Shown here: positions 36,795 through 46,180 of the stretch, in pieces
How positions within the stretch are numbered: the first letter of the stretch is position 1
Layout of the letters: each line of letters starts with the position of its first letter
Assembly (NCBI RefSeq): GCF_029285175.1
Contig: NZ_JABEDH010000001.1
Span: 310,001-374,000, forward strand
Origin: Sulfitobacter sp. M05
GTDB lineage: Bacteria > Pseudomonadota > Alphaproteobacteria > Rhodobacterales > Rhodobacteraceae
Reading direction: 5' to 3'
Length of the DNA: 64,000 bases
Notes under the pieces: model-generated
What the model was told of the DNA's origin: nothing
Database searches by the model: none
What the model saw: only the letters and a program-made list of their open reading frames with translations
Program-made: the position numbers and the translations under genes

Positions 36795-37894
36795 CCCAGC
36801 CGGCATTGAATGATGCCCGCTTTATGGGGCTGGCGCTAAGCTTGGGGCGTCGGGGGATGGGCCGGGTCTGGCCCAACCCTGCGGTTGGCTGTGTTATCGT
36901 TAAAGCGGGACGTATTATCGGACGGGGCTGGACCAAGGACGGCGGCAGGCCCCACGCCGAAACCGAAGCGCTTGCACAGGCCGGTGAGGCGGCGCGCGGG
37001 GCCACGACCTATGTTACTCTGGAACCCTGTGCCCATCACGGCAAGACGCCGCCCTGCGCTGATGCGCTGATTGGCGCGGGTGTTGCGCGGGTGGTTGTGG
37101 CCATGGCCGACAGTGATACGCGGGTGGATGGTAAGGGCATTGCAATGCTGCGCGCTGCCGGCATTGCGGTTGATCTGGGCGAGGGGGCCGAAGCCGCCGC
37201 GCGGGATCACGCGGGGTTCTTTTCCCGCATTGAACTTGGCCGGCCATTTCTGACGCTGAAACTTGCCAATTCCTTTGACGGGCGGATTGCCACGGGTACC
37301 GGCGAAAGCCAGTGGATCACCGGCCCGCAAGCGCGCCGTGTCGTCCATGCCATGCGCAGCCGCCATGATGCGGTGATGATCGGCGGCGGCACGGCCCGCA
37401 AGGATGATCCCAGCCTGACCGTGCGCGATCTGGGTATCTCCAACCAGCCCGCCCGGGTTGTGGTGTCGCGCAGGCTTGATTTACCTTTGATGGGGCAGCT
37501 GGCGCGCACCGCCAAAGACGTGCCGCTGATCCTTTGTCACGGGACCGACGCGGATGCCATGCTGGTGCAGACCTGGCGTGATCTGGGGGCGGTGATGTTG
37601 CCCTGCCGCAGTGCGGGCGCACAGTTGGACCCCGCTGATGTCATGCAGCAGCTGGGCACGCATGGGCTGACCCGGGTGTTTTGCGAAGGCGGCGGTGCTT
37701 TGGCGGCCTCACTGCTTGAGGCGGATCTGGTGGATGATCTGGTGGGCTTTACCGCAGGTCTGGTGATCGGTGCGGAGGGGCTGCCGGGGATTGGCGCGAT
37801 GGGCGTTGCACGGCTGTCGGAGGCCCCGCGTTTCGTGCTGCAATCCTCCCATAAGGTGGGTGCTGATGTCATGCAGGTCTGGACCCGCTCTTAA
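36791..37894 (+). CDS. ribD: Bifunctional riboflavin deaminase/reductase
   Basis: Deaminates and reduces the pyrimidine intermediate in riboflavin synthesis. The 367-residue protein has the zinc deaminase site PHAETEAL and [16 protein letters not shown] in the first 150 residues, and the reductase domain after, with [19 protein letters not shown]. The start is most likely the TTG at 36791 overlapping the nrdR stop; the first in-frame ATG (36824) would cut into the conserved [12 protein letters not shown] helix. Its stop shares bases with the convergent kpsC stop (TTAA). Confidence 0.94.
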   Translation: MTQPALNDARFMGLALSLGRRGMGRVWPNPAVGCVIVKAGRIIGRGWTKDGGRPHAETEALAQAGEAARGATTYVTLEPCAHHGKTPPCADALIGAGVARVVVAMADSDTRVDGKGIAMLRAAGIAVDLGEGAEAAARDHAGFFSRIELGRPFLTLKLANSFDGRIATGTGESQWITGPQARRVVHAMRSRHDAVMIGGGTARKDDPSLTVRDLGISNQPARVVVSRRLDLPLMGQLARTAKDVPLILCHGTDADAMLVQTWRDLGAVMLPCRSAGAQLDPADVMQQLGTHGLTRVFCEGGGALAASLLEADLVDDLVGFTAGLVIGAEGLPGIGAMGVARLSEAPRFVLQSSHKVGADVMQVWTRS

Positions 37895-39927
37895 CGTCGC
37901 CACAGATGCGTCTGTGTGGCAAACACTCCCTGAAGCTTGGACAGTAGCCGGTTTGCCGCTCCGGGGCGCGGCACTGTGCCTGTCGCCAGACGGTCAACGA
38001 TCACTTCGACAGGGCAGGGCAGCCCGCTGACCGGATCGCGGTAGCGCGGATAATCAATCAGCGCGGCATGAACCAGCCCCTCAAGGGACGGCTGGGCGCG
38101 GCGGCGCGGGGGCACATCGCCTTTGTCCGTGGTCAACCCCCAACCCGCGTAAAACGGCGCGCCCACTGTGGTGACAGGCAGGCCGCGCAGCAAGGCTTCA
38201 AAGCCCAACAGGGATGTCATTGTCCAAACCGCGTCAACATGGGCCAGCAGGGCAATCGGATCGGCATTGTCTAGCACGATGTCGGCCAGCCCTTCAGCAT
38301 CGGTGGCCCCGATGCGCAGGCCGGCTTCGACGTCGGGATGTGGCTTATAAAGGATTACAGCATCGGGATGGGCGGCGCGGACCGTTTCCAGCAGTGCGCG
38401 GTTGGTTTGGATCAGGTCAGTGCCGGTGCGGATCGACGCGTCATCCTCGACCTGTCCGGGCACGAGGATACGGAGACCCTGCCGCAGGCCGGTAAGGTCG
38501 GTTTTCCGGGCGGTAAGGTTGTATTTACCCAAGCCCTCCGAGGTCAGCCGTTCGATCAGACGGCGCGCGCGGGTCTGTTGATCTGTGCGCAGGTTGGCGC
38601 GTTTTTCAATCCATTTCTCAAGCCGGCTTGGGCGCGTCGGGTCATAGTAGATACCCAGATCGTCACAGACCAGCGACAGGGGCGGGACGAGTTCCGCCCC
38701 CAGGCCTTTGGAGCGCAGAAACCCGTCTTCCACTGAAACAGCATCCGCGTGGCCGACCTGTGCCTTGCCGGCCCAGACCATCCAGGGGGTGCCGGATTGG
38801 CGGACCTTGGCGGGATTGTCCTGAAAGGTCACGGGTTTATATTGGCCAAAGAACCCTTGCAAGGGTTTGCGTTTCCACATGCGCATGGCAGAGGCGGTCC
38901 AGCCGGCGCGGTCTTCGCGCCAGCTGCGGGTCTGGGCGGCCAGTGCTTCGATGGCGCCTTCCAATGTGCCGAGGCGGTCGTGAAACGGGTCGTACCATTT
39001 CGGATAGAGGATCATGGCGGCAGCAAAGAGTTGCGGCCGTGTCAGGCTGCGCTGGCGGCGCGGGACCGGGAATTCATCTGTCGTGAGGCCCCATCCTGCA
39101 TAGAACGGCTGGCCAAAGACGCGGGGTTTGTGACCGGCGAAAATCGCCTCGAACCCCATTTGCGAGGACACGGTATAGACCCCCACGGCCCCCTCAAACA
39201 ATTTCCACGGGCTGATCTGATCCGCCAGCAGGGTAATGCGGTCATTGGCATCTTCGGGTGTGAAATAGCCTTTGCGATGGCCGGCGATGGTGTCGGGGTG
39301 GGTTTTGATGATGACGCGTGCGCCGGGGTGTTCCTCCTGCGCAAAGACCAGCATCTCCTGAAACCGGGCACGATCCGCGCCGCAAGCGGTTACGGAGGCG
39401 TCGCCGAAGGTTTGGTCGATGACCAGCACATACCCCGGATCCGGGGCAGAGCCTGCCACATCGAAACCGGTATATTTGGTAAGATGGTCCTCGGTTAGCC
39501 TGGCGATGGCGCTGCGGGCGCGGTTCAGCAGCGCAGTGTCGTCAAGTGGATGGCTGGCCAGCAGCTCTTCCAGCTCGGACGGGGTTGTTGGATCGAAATG
39601 CGCGGCCTTGCTGTCGATCATCAAACCAAGGGGGGGGGCGCCGGTGCGCCCTGAATGCAGGGAGCGCAGCAAGGCATCTTCGACACGGACCACGGGGGCT
39701 TTGTATTTTGCGGCCACCCGCAACCCGCGATGCGCGGTCGGGGAGTTGCCCCAGACCGCCACGCTGTCCCCGTCGCGGGGCAGGCCAAGGTGCAGGGAAT
39801 ATCCCGACAATTGCAGAATGCGGCGCACCCGCCGCTGGGTCAGGAAACCGCCGTTATAGACAAAAAGCCGCCGGTCCTTTGCAGGGCCGGCGGCGGGTGT
39901 GTCATATACCTCGGGCCCGAAAGCCAC
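37891..39927 (-). CDS. kpsC: Capsular polysaccharide biosynthesis protein KpsC, two transferase modules
   Basis: Cytoplasmic glycosyltransferase that adds beta-linked Kdo residues to the lipid anchor of group 2-type capsules. The 678-residue protein has two repeated halves, each with a VYNGGFL/WGNSPT or VWAGKAQ-type start, an EDAFLRS-like motif (VEDALLRSLH and VEDGFLRSKG) and a YAGWGLT motif near the end (FYAGWGLTTDEFP and FYAGWGLTTDKGD). I use the GTG at 39927, just past the wza-like stop, instead of an ATG inside that gene. It is the last gene of the capsule block. Confidence 0.88.
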   Translation of the reverse strand: MAFGPEVYDTPAAGPAKDRRLFVYNGGFLTQRRVRRILQLSGYSLHLGLPRDGDSVAVWGNSPTAHRGLRVAAKYKAPVVRVEDALLRSLHSGRTGAPPLGLMIDSKAAHFDPTTPSELEELLASHPLDDTALLNRARSAIARLTEDHLTKYTGFDVAGSAPDPGYVLVIDQTFGDASVTACGADRARFQEMLVFAQEEHPGARVIIKTHPDTIAGHRKGYFTPEDANDRITLLADQISPWKLFEGAVGVYTVSSQMGFEAIFAGHKPRVFGQPFYAGWGLTTDEFPVPRRQRSLTRPQLFAAAMILYPKWYDPFHDRLGTLEGAIEALAAQTRSWREDRAGWTASAMRMWKRKPLQGFFGQYKPVTFQDNPAKVRQSGTPWMVWAGKAQVGHADAVSVEDGFLRSKGLGAELVPPLSLVCDDLGIYYDPTRPSRLEKWIEKRANLRTDQQTRARRLIERLTSEGLGKYNLTARKTDLTGLRQGLRILVPGQVEDDASIRTGTDLIQTNRALLETVRAAHPDAVILYKPHPDVEAGLRIGATDAEGLADIVLDNADPIALLAHVDAVWTMTSLLGFEALLRGLPVTTVGAPFYAGWGLTTDKGDVPPRRRAQPSLEGLVHAALIDYPRYRDPVSGLPCPVEVIVDRLATGTVPRPGAANRLLSKLQGVFATQTHLWRR

Positions 39928-39932
39928 GCGGA

Positions 39933-41066
39933 TTAGCCGCCCGTCAGGGTTGTCAGACCGGCAGCAGAGGTTGCCGTGCCGGTGATCGCGGAAATCACCT
40001 TGTTCCACTGGGTGAAGGGGGCTTCAGTGACATAAAGCGTGTCGCCGTCGCGGATCACAAAGTCGCGGGCCATGAACATGCCGTTGGGTTTGGTGAGGTC
40101 CAGCACGTAGACCATGCGTTGTGCGCCAACCAGATCATCACGACCCAGAACCTGTGCCGCAACTTCGGCGGGTTCGTTGCGGAAAATGAAGACCCCTGTC
40201 GGGTCTGCGGTGGCAGCGTTCAAGCCGCCAACCTGTGCGATGCCTTCAAGGGCCGAGAGGGTTTGCGATTCAAACGGCACCTGAGCCTGACCGCCCGTCG
40301 CACCCAGAGCGGTGAAGGAACGGCTGTCTTCCTCGACCAGAATCCGGTCACCGGCGCGCAGGGCGATGTCCAGTTCGGGATGGTCATACAGGTCTTCGAA
40401 CCAGATCTTACCGCGCTGCTTGCCGCGGATCACGGTCACCTGTGCGATGGCGGGTTCGATCGTCACACCGCCGGCGCGTGCCAGCATGGTGCCCAATGTG
40501 CGGGTGGGCCGTTCAATCGGATAAACGCCCTGTGCGCCGATAGAGCCGATGAGGGATACCGTTGAACCGTCACCTGCGGCGCGGCGCACTTCGACCTGCG
40601 GGTCGGGGGTTTGTTCGCCCAGCTTGTTGGTGATGATGCGGCGGATGGCGTCGGGCGTGTTACCTGCGGCCTTAATCCGGCCAGCGTAGGGAATAAAGAT
40701 GAAGCCTGCGCCGTCGACCTGAACCTCTTCCAGCAGCGCGGCGGGGGTACCTTCGACACCCAACAGCGGATCGTCGACGTTTTCATAGACGGTAATGCCC
40801 AGCACATCACCCGCGCGGATCGTATCCGAGCCCAGCCGTGCCGCCTTGGTGAAGGAGTCCGAGAACCCCAATGCAGGAACCACAGCCGTGGCGCGGGTCA
40901 CGCGGTCATTGACCGAGACGACAAATGAATCGCCGTCCTTTTGGACCGACCCGGCATAGATTTGACGTTTGTTCGGGCCGACCTGCGGCAAACCACATGA
41001 CCCAAGAACGGCCAAGGCCGCAACGGTTGCGATGGGGCGCGCCCACCGGGAAAATACGGATTTCAC
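39933..41066 (-). CDS. Wza/KpsD-like polysaccharide export lipoprotein
   Basis: Outer-membrane polysaccharide export protein, 377 residues. A lipoprotein signal ends at LGSCG (Cys near 24). A poly_export domain (GDVLGITVYENVDDP, about 105-180) is followed by SLBB-type repeats (GSTVSLIGSIGAQGVYPIERPTRTLG and FTALGATGGQAQVPF). The order kpsS, this gene, kpsC on one strand suits a capsule of the ABC-transporter type. The kpsE, kpsM and kpsT transport genes are not in the window. Confidence 0.9.
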   Translation of the reverse strand: MKSVFSRWARPIATVAALAVLGSCGLPQVGPNKRQIYAGSVQKDGDSFVVSVNDRVTRATAVVPALGFSDSFTKAARLGSDTIRAGDVLGITVYENVDDPLLGVEGTPAALLEEVQVDGAGFIFIPYAGRIKAAGNTPDAIRRIITNKLGEQTPDPQVEVRRAAGDGSTVSLIGSIGAQGVYPIERPTRTLGTMLARAGGVTIEPAIAQVTVIRGKQRGKIWFEDLYDHPELDIALRAGDRILVEEDSRSFTALGATGGQAQVPFESQTLSALEGIAQVGGLNAATADPTGVFIFRNEPAEVAAQVLGRDDLVGAQRMVYVLDLTKPNGMFMARDFVIRDGDTLYVTEAPFTQWNKVISAITGTATSAAGLTTLTGG

Positions 41067-41183
41067 TGCGCGGTCTCCTCGACCTATTCAATTCTGCCTC
41101 GAAATTCGCCGATTGTTTCGACGTAATTGCGCCCACGCTACCCCCAGCGGGTTTTGAAAATCCAGTATGCATAAGCCTTTAGG

Positions 41184-42476
41184 TCAGGTGACAAGGCGCA
41201 ACTGTTGCCGTGGGGCCGCGGTGCCTGATTGCAGCGCCTCATAGGGATCTTCCGCTGACAGCATCATATCAACCACCTGACGCAGCAATTGGCGGCGACC
41301 ACGGGCGGAATAAAATCCGCCGGGAACTTGTGAAGTTTCAAGAAGATAGCGCCGATAGTCCTTGTAGGCCCTGTTGTCAGGGCGCGAGGCACCGGCGAAG
41401 AACTCTGCCAGAGGTTGATCGGACACGAATTCGGGTTTTGCATAGACCGCACGCCCAAACACTTTGAGTGGTATGCCGCGCCAAAGCACCTGTTGTCCGG
41501 CGGTAGAGTTGACCGTGACGGCGGTGCGGGCGTCATTCAGGAGCTGGGCCAGCTTGCCGCCACGCACAAAATGCACGCGATTTGCAATGCCAAGTTTGGC
41601 AGCCAGACGTTTGACATCGCGGCGCACTGGCACGCGGCCATCCTCCAGCGGGTGGGCCTTGATCACAAGGTGGTGGTGTTTGGGGGCACCTTCGGCAAAG
41701 CCTTTGATCACCAGTTCAAGGAAATCGGCCGTTGTGTTGAAGGGCGAGTGTTCCTGAAAAGAGCTGTCATGCTCAAGTTGCAGCAGGGCCAGATGATAGG
41801 GAAATCCACCCAACCGGATGCGCATGGTGGCCAGCAGGCGATCCGCCGCCAGCAGCGGCATCAGCAACAGGCGTTTGACGTAGAGGCCGAATTCTGTGGT
41901 GACAGGCAGGCTGCGGTGTGGGCGGAAGTTGCGGTAAGCGCCGTTCCGGAACATGACAAACCAATGATACAGTGCTCCGTAAAAGATGTGTTGGCGCATG
42001 TCGCCCCAATGGCCCGGCGGCAGGGGGGCTTCCATGTCGGATTGCGCCAGCGCGGTCTGCATCTGGGGGATGGTCATCTCCATCAGGCGGGAATTGCCGT
42101 TCGATCCGCCGCGTTCATAGCTGACCCAATAGGGGCGCATATAGCCTTCTTCAAAGACATGGACCGTGATGCCGCGCCGTTTGGCTTCGGCGACGGCGCT
42201 GGCGTGAATGGGACGGGTATCGCCGTAAAGCACAATGTCGGTGACGGATTTTTCGGTCAGCAGGCTGGCAAAGGTATCGTCCCATTCTGCCGCTGTGCCG
42301 TTAAAGGGGATATAGCTGGCCGGATGGAACCAGAAGGCCCGGTCGCCGGCGTTAAAGCCGACACGCCACACATCCGCCCCTGCCAGCCGCAGCATCTTGC
42401 CCAGCCGGTTAAAGAAAGGTCCATGGGGCCCTTGCAGGAAGAGGAAGACCCGTGTGTCGGGCGCGCGGGCGGTCAT
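41184..42476 (-). CDS. kpsS: Capsular polysaccharide biosynthesis protein KpsS
   Basis: Cytoplasmic Kdo transferase that acts with KpsC on the capsule anchor. The start is the ATG at 42476, with AGAGG five bases upstream, giving 430 residues that begin TARAPDTRVFLFLQGPHGPF as in the family. The FEEGYMRPYWVSYERGG and HPLEDGR blocks and the late VTVNSTAGQQVLWRGIP segment are KpsS signatures. It is the first gene of the kpsS-wza-kpsC run; a 117-base gap separates it from the export-protein gene. Confidence 0.9.
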   Translation of the reverse strand: MTARAPDTRVFLFLQGPHGPFFNRLGKMLRLAGADVWRVGFNAGDRAFWFHPASYIPFNGTAAEWDDTFASLLTEKSVTDIVLYGDTRPIHASAVAEAKRRGITVHVFEEGYMRPYWVSYERGGSNGNSRLMEMTIPQMQTALAQSDMEAPLPPGHWGDMRQHIFYGALYHWFVMFRNGAYRNFRPHRSLPVTTEFGLYVKRLLLMPLLAADRLLATMRIRLGGFPYHLALLQLEHDSSFQEHSPFNTTADFLELVIKGFAEGAPKHHHLVIKAHPLEDGRVPVRRDVKRLAAKLGIANRVHFVRGGKLAQLLNDARTAVTVNSTAGQQVLWRGIPLKVFGRAVYAKPEFVSDQPLAEFFAGASRPDNRAYKDYRRYLLETSQVPGGFYSARGRRQLLRQVVDMMLSAEDPYEALQSGTAAPRQQLRLVT

Positions 42477-42621
42477 GAAAGCCTCTTTTATAGACGTTTT
42501 ATCAAATTCTACATGGAATTGGGGCGAAAATATGGCAACGGCCATGCCCAACCCCGACGCTCCCTTGTCAGCATAGCCTACGGGCGATACGTCAAGGGAA
42601 AGTTAATGAGAAAGGGCCGCC

Positions 42622-43209
42622 ATGTTCACCGGAATTATCACTGATGTTGGGACCATTGCTGCGTTGCAACAAGATGGTGATCTGCGGGCGCGGATCACCA
42701 CCGGATATGACACCACGGGCATTGATATGGGGGCCTCTATCGCCAGTGACGGGGTTTGTCTGACGGTCGTGGGCCTGGGGCCGGATTGGTACGAGGTGCA
42801 GATCAGCGCCGAAACCGTCGATAAGACCAACCTTGGCAACTGGACCCAGGGCCGGCGCGTAAACCTTGAGCGGGCGTTGAAGGTTGGCGATGAATTGGGC
42901 GGACATATCGTGTCTGGCCATGTGGATGGTGTGGCCGAGGTGGTCGCGATGGCGGAGGAGGGCGACAGCACCCGCGTGACCCTGCGCGCGCCAAAAGAGC
43001 TGGCACGGTTCATTGCGCCGAAAGGCTCGGTTGCGTTGAACGGGACATCGTTGACGGTGAATGAAGTGAACGGGTGCGATTTCGGCATCAATTTCATCCC
43101 TCATACCAAAGAAGTGACCACATGGGGTGATGTTCAGGTCGGGGACCGGATCAATCTGGAGATTGACACATTGGCCCGCTATGTGGCCCGTCTGGCAGAG
43201 ATGTCGTGA
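42622..43209 (+). CDS. ribE: Riboflavin synthase, alpha subunit
   Basis: Makes riboflavin from two molecules of dimethylribityllumazine. The 195-residue protein has the two lumazine-binding repeats that start MFTGIITDVGTI and HIVSGHVDGVAEV, with SDGVCLTV and LNGTSLTVNEV in matching places. The stop overlaps the GTG of the next gene by four bases. No FMN riboswitch fits in the short leader between this gene and kpsS. Confidence 0.96.
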   Translation: MFTGIITDVGTIAALQQDGDLRARITTGYDTTGIDMGASIASDGVCLTVVGLGPDWYEVQISAETVDKTNLGNWTQGRRVNLERALKVGDELGGHIVSGHVDGVAEVVAMAEEGDSTRVTLRAPKELARFIAPKGSVALNGTSLTVNEVNGCDFGINFIPHTKEVTTWGDVQVGDRINLEIDTLARYVARLAEMS

Positions 43210-43790
43210 CGCCGGGTATCGGACATAATCGGGGGCCGAACATGGCGCGGGGCGGCAAGTTTCGCGCGTTTCAATGGCAAAAGGCGCGGGATGCGGCGAT
43301 GCCCAAGGCGGTGCCCCTGATGGTGGTCAAAATGCATGTGGCACGGGCGCGGGCCCTTGGGCTGGATTACCCGACCTATGCGGCAGTGCGCAAAGCCACG
43401 GGGCGTGACATTATGGGGCTGTTGTTTTCCTCGAATGCGCTGCGGGTTGTGCGGGCCGAAGCACCGGCAATGCCGGTGGAGCATGACGCAGTGTTGCAGG
43501 CGGTGCAGGGCGCGCGCAAGCTGGCGCTGGTACATGCGCCGTTAAGTGCCGAAAAGGTGGCGGGGGCGAATGCAGTGCTTGACCATGTGGGTATGGCCCC
43601 GAAGTTCACCGACAGCTGGGCCGAAATGCGCGATCATCTCGGCGCGGTGATCACTGGCCAGCGTTTATGCCGGGATCAGGTACTGATTGTGGGTGATACT
43701 GGTTTCGAACGGGACTGGAGTACGGCGGCGCAGGCCGCGGGGTATCTTGAAGCGACACGGTATTTTGCTGCGGGCGAAGGCCGGGTTTAG
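43206..43790 (+). CDS. Conserved protein of unknown function inside the riboflavin operon
   Basis: 194 residues with a GTG start overlapping the ribE stop. The N-terminus IGHNRGPNMARGGKFRAFQWQKARDAA is basic. The middle contains TGRDIMGLLFSSNALRVV, which looks like a short nucleic-acid-binding or HTH stretch, and the rest is soluble, with no cysteine cluster or catalytic motif I recognise. Position between ribE and ribBX suggests co-regulation with riboflavin synthesis; a role in it is unproven. Confidence 0.8.
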   Translation: MTPGIGHNRGPNMARGGKFRAFQWQKARDAAMPKAVPLMVVKMHVARARALGLDYPTYAAVRKATGRDIMGLLFSSNALRVVRAEAPAMPVEHDAVLQAVQGARKLALVHAPLSAEKVAGANAVLDHVGMAPKFTDSWAEMRDHLGAVITGQRLCRDQVLIVGDTGFERDWSTAAQAAGYLEATRYFAAGEGRV

Positions 43791-43837
43791 CGGCCCATGT
43801 TGGGGGTGAACGCTGCTGGCGGAATATGTTGCGGCGG

Positions 43838-43867
43838 GCGGGATTGAGTTTAAGGGCAAGATGAAGC
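43838..43867 (+). repeat. Copy 2 of the 30-base intergenic repeat
   Basis: Starts GCGGGATTGAGTTTA and ends GGGCAAGATGAAGC, one base shorter than the copy in the soxB-soxD gap. It lies 115 bases upstream of the ribBX start. An open frame from its ATG (43861) runs 43 codons into ribBX and is probably not a gene. Confidence 0.8.
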
Positions 43868-43981
43868 GGGCTGTGGGCGGGCGCGAAAGGGCGACGTGGC
43901 GGTGTTCTGACAGCGGTGGTGCGGCTCTGGTCAAAAAAGATGCGCTGCGCTATCAGCGGGGCAAAGACGCGAGGAATTGTC

Positions 43982-45103
43982 ATGAACTTTGAAACACCTG
44001 GGCCCGTAGAAGAGGGGCTGGCAGCGGCCATCTCTCCGATCCAAGAGATTATCGAAGAAGCGCGGGCAGGCCGGATGTTCATTCTGGTCGACCATGAGGA
44101 CCGCGAGAACGAGGGGGATCTGGTTATCCCTGCGCAGTTTGCCGATGCCGAAGCGATCAATTTTATGGCGACCCACGGGCGCGGGTTGATCTGTTTGCCG
44201 ATGACCGCGGAGCGGATTGGCACATTGGAATTGCCGATGATGGCGATGAACAATTCTTCGCGTCACGAGACCGCCTTTACGGTCAGCATCGAGGCCCGCG
44301 AGGGTGTCACTACGGGTATTTCCGCCGCGGACCGGGCGTTGACCGTGGCGGTTGCCATCAACGAAGACAATGGTGCGGCGGATATTGCCACACCGGGACA
44401 TGTGTTCCCATTGCGCGCGCGCGATGGCGGGGTGTTGGTGCGTGCCGGCCATACCGAGGCGGCGGTGGACATCAGCCGCCTGGCCGGGCTGCACCCGTCA
44501 GGTGTGATTTGTGAGATCATGAAAGAAGACGGCACCATGGCGCGTCTGCCGGATCTGGTGGCATTCGGCGCGGCACATGGGTTGAAAATCGGTACGATCA
44601 GCGATCTGATTGCCTATCGTCACACCCATGACAACCTGTTGGTCGAACGTGACCGGCGCGAAGTCACCTCGGCTTATGGCGGCGCATGGCAGATGCGGGT
44701 GTTTGCCGATCAGATTACCGGCACCGATCATGTGGTCTTGTCCAAGGGGGATATTTCCAGCGAGGCGCCGGTTCTCGTGCGCACCCATGCGATCAACGCG
44801 CTTGAGGATATTCTGGGGCTTGGCCCAAGTCCGGCAGATGAGCTGCCCCGCGCGATGCAGATCATTGCGGAGGAAGGACGGGGGGCGGTTTTGCTGTTCC
44901 GTGATCCCTATCCAAAGCTGCGTCTTGATGATGAGGACGAGGCACCGCGCACAGTCAAGAACACCGGTCTGGGGGCGCAAATCCTGTCGACGTTGGGGTT
45001 GAAAAAGCTGGTGCTTCTGACCGACAATCCCGAAACGCGGTATCTGGGGCTGGACGCCTATCATATTGAAATCGTGGGTACGCGCCCGATTGCGGAAGGA
45101 TAA
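43982..45103 (+). CDS. ribB: RibBX: 3,4-dihydroxy-2-butanone 4-phosphate synthase with a degenerate GTP cyclohydrolase II domain
   Basis: Converts ribulose 5-phosphate into the four-carbon unit of riboflavin. The first 210 residues are a complete RibB domain with [11 protein letters not shown] (37-47), the [21 protein letters not shown] core and HTEAAVD. Residues 212-373 align with GTP cyclohydrolase II but contain no cysteine, so the zinc site (CX10CxC) is gone; [14 protein letters not shown] stands in its place. Such RibBX proteins are known in alphaproteobacteria and lack cyclohydrolase activity, so a separate RibA is expected elsewhere. The ATG at 43982 has AGGA upstream. Confidence 0.93.
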   Translation: MNFETPGPVEEGLAAAISPIQEIIEEARAGRMFILVDHEDRENEGDLVIPAQFADAEAINFMATHGRGLICLPMTAERIGTLELPMMAMNNSSRHETAFTVSIEAREGVTTGISAADRALTVAVAINEDNGAADIATPGHVFPLRARDGGVLVRAGHTEAAVDISRLAGLHPSGVICEIMKEDGTMARLPDLVAFGAAHGLKIGTISDLIAYRHTHDNLLVERDRREVTSAYGGAWQMRVFADQITGTDHVVLSKGDISSEAPVLVRTHAINALEDILGLGPSPADELPRAMQIIAEEGRGAVLLFRDPYPKLRLDDEDEAPRTVKNTGLGAQILSTLGLKKLVLLTDNPETRYLGLDAYHIEIVGTRPIAEG

Positions 45104-45106
45104 TAC

Positions 45107-45658
45107 ATGGCATCCTCGGAAGAACACACCGTCCTTGCACGGCCCGAATTTGATAAACCCGTGAAGGTGTTGATCGTGGTGTCGCCCTATTACAGTGATA
45201 TTGCCCATGGGTTGCTGAGCGGTGCCAAGGCCGAGCTGACCGCCGCAGGGGCGGAGTTTGACGTGGTGGAAATGCCGGGCGCGCTGGAAATTCCGACGGC
45301 CATCGGCATCAGCGACCGGCGCAGTAATTTTGACGGATATGTTGCATTGGGCTGCGTCATTCGTGGGGAGACCACGCATTATGAAACCGTCTGCAATGAC
45401 AGCAGCCGTGCGCTGCAATTGCTTGGCTTGCAGGGGCTGTGCATCGGCAATGGCATCCTGACCGTCGAGAACAAGGCACAGGCAGAGGTGCGTGCCGACC
45501 CTGAGGGGCAGAACAAGGGCGGCGGCGCGGCAGCGGCGGCCTTGCATCTGATCGCACTGGCCCGTAAGTGGGCGCACACCAGCAAGGGTATCGGATTCAA
45601 GCCACGGGGCGAGGATACGCTGATGGCTGGCGACACAGATGGAAGTAATATCGCATGA
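45107..45658 (+). CDS. ribH: 6,7-dimethyl-8-ribityllumazine synthase
   Basis: Forms the lumazine precursor of riboflavin. The 183-residue protein has the VVSPYYSDIAHGLLSGA N-terminal strand, the GALEIPTAI stretch and GCVIRGETTHYE, in which the second His of the family's TxHF/Y motif acts in catalysis. It starts three bases after the ribBX stop and overlaps the nusB start by four bases. The C-terminal 25 residues are a family-specific extension. Confidence 0.96.
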   Translation: MASSEEHTVLARPEFDKPVKVLIVVSPYYSDIAHGLLSGAKAELTAAGAEFDVVEMPGALEIPTAIGISDRRSNFDGYVALGCVIRGETTHYETVCNDSSRALQLLGLQGLCIGNGILTVENKAQAEVRADPEGQNKGGGAAAAALHLIALARKWAHTSKGIGFKPRGEDTLMAGDTDGSNIA

Positions 45659-46128
45659 CGACTGGCCTGTCGGGAAATCAGAAACGCAAGATGAAGTCCG
45701 CCGCGCGGCTTTATGCCGTGCAGGCGTTGTTCCAGATGGAGCATTCGTCGCTGACGGTTGAAAAGGTGCGGCTGGAATTTCTGGATTACCGTTTTGGGGC
45801 GACACTGGATGGAGTGGAATTGCAGGATGGCGACATCACGCACTTCACGCAAGTCCTTGAAGATGCCGTGAATTACCAAGCCCCGATTGACCAGATGACG
45901 GATCGCGGGTTGGTGGCGAAATGGGCAATCGCGCGGATTGATCCGACATTGCGCGCCTTGTTCCGCGCCGCGGGTGCCGAATTGCGTGACACCGGCACCC
46001 CGCCGAAGGTGGTGATTTCGGAGTATGTTGACATCGCACGGGCGTTTTTCCCAGAGGGGAAGGAGCCGAGTTTCGTCAACGCTGTGCTGGATCATATGGC
46101 CCGGGAGGCCCGTCCCGAGGCGTTTTGA
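45655..46128 (+). CDS. nusB: Transcription antitermination factor NusB
   Basis: Binds BoxA RNA with ribosomal protein S10 to keep rRNA transcription going. The all-helical 157-residue protein carries KSAARLYAVQALFQME near the start, RALFRAAGAELRD in the middle and the conserved VVISEYVDIARAFFPEGKEPSFVNAVLDHMAR C-terminal helices. It overlaps ribH by four bases; ribH-nusB coupling is common in proteobacteria. Confidence 0.96.
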   Translation: MTTGLSGNQKRKMKSAARLYAVQALFQMEHSSLTVEKVRLEFLDYRFGATLDGVELQDGDITHFTQVLEDAVNYQAPIDQMTDRGLVAKWAIARIDPTLRALFRAAGAELRDTGTPPKVVISEYVDIARAFFPEGKEPSFVNAVLDHMAREARPEAF

Positions 46129-46180
46129 CCCGTTTTGAAAGCCGGTTCATTTAGGCTATCCTTGAGAAAAGGAGACGCCC

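Noticed and set aside
42477..42621. FMN riboswitch before ribE
   Set aside because: I looked for the conserved RFN-element blocks in this gap and before ribBX and found none; the gap is also too short.
41415..42644. 409-codon open frame on the plus strand
   Set aside because: It is antisense to kpsS, whose family motifs are clear.
43861..43992. 43-codon frame before ribBX
   Set aside because: It starts in the 30-base repeat and overlaps the ribBX start by 11 bases, but its product has no likeness to anything and the frame is not shared by the other repeat copy.
44498..45805. 435-codon open frame on the minus strand
   Set aside because: It crosses the well-supported ribBX, ribH and nusB genes on the opposite strand and has no motif.
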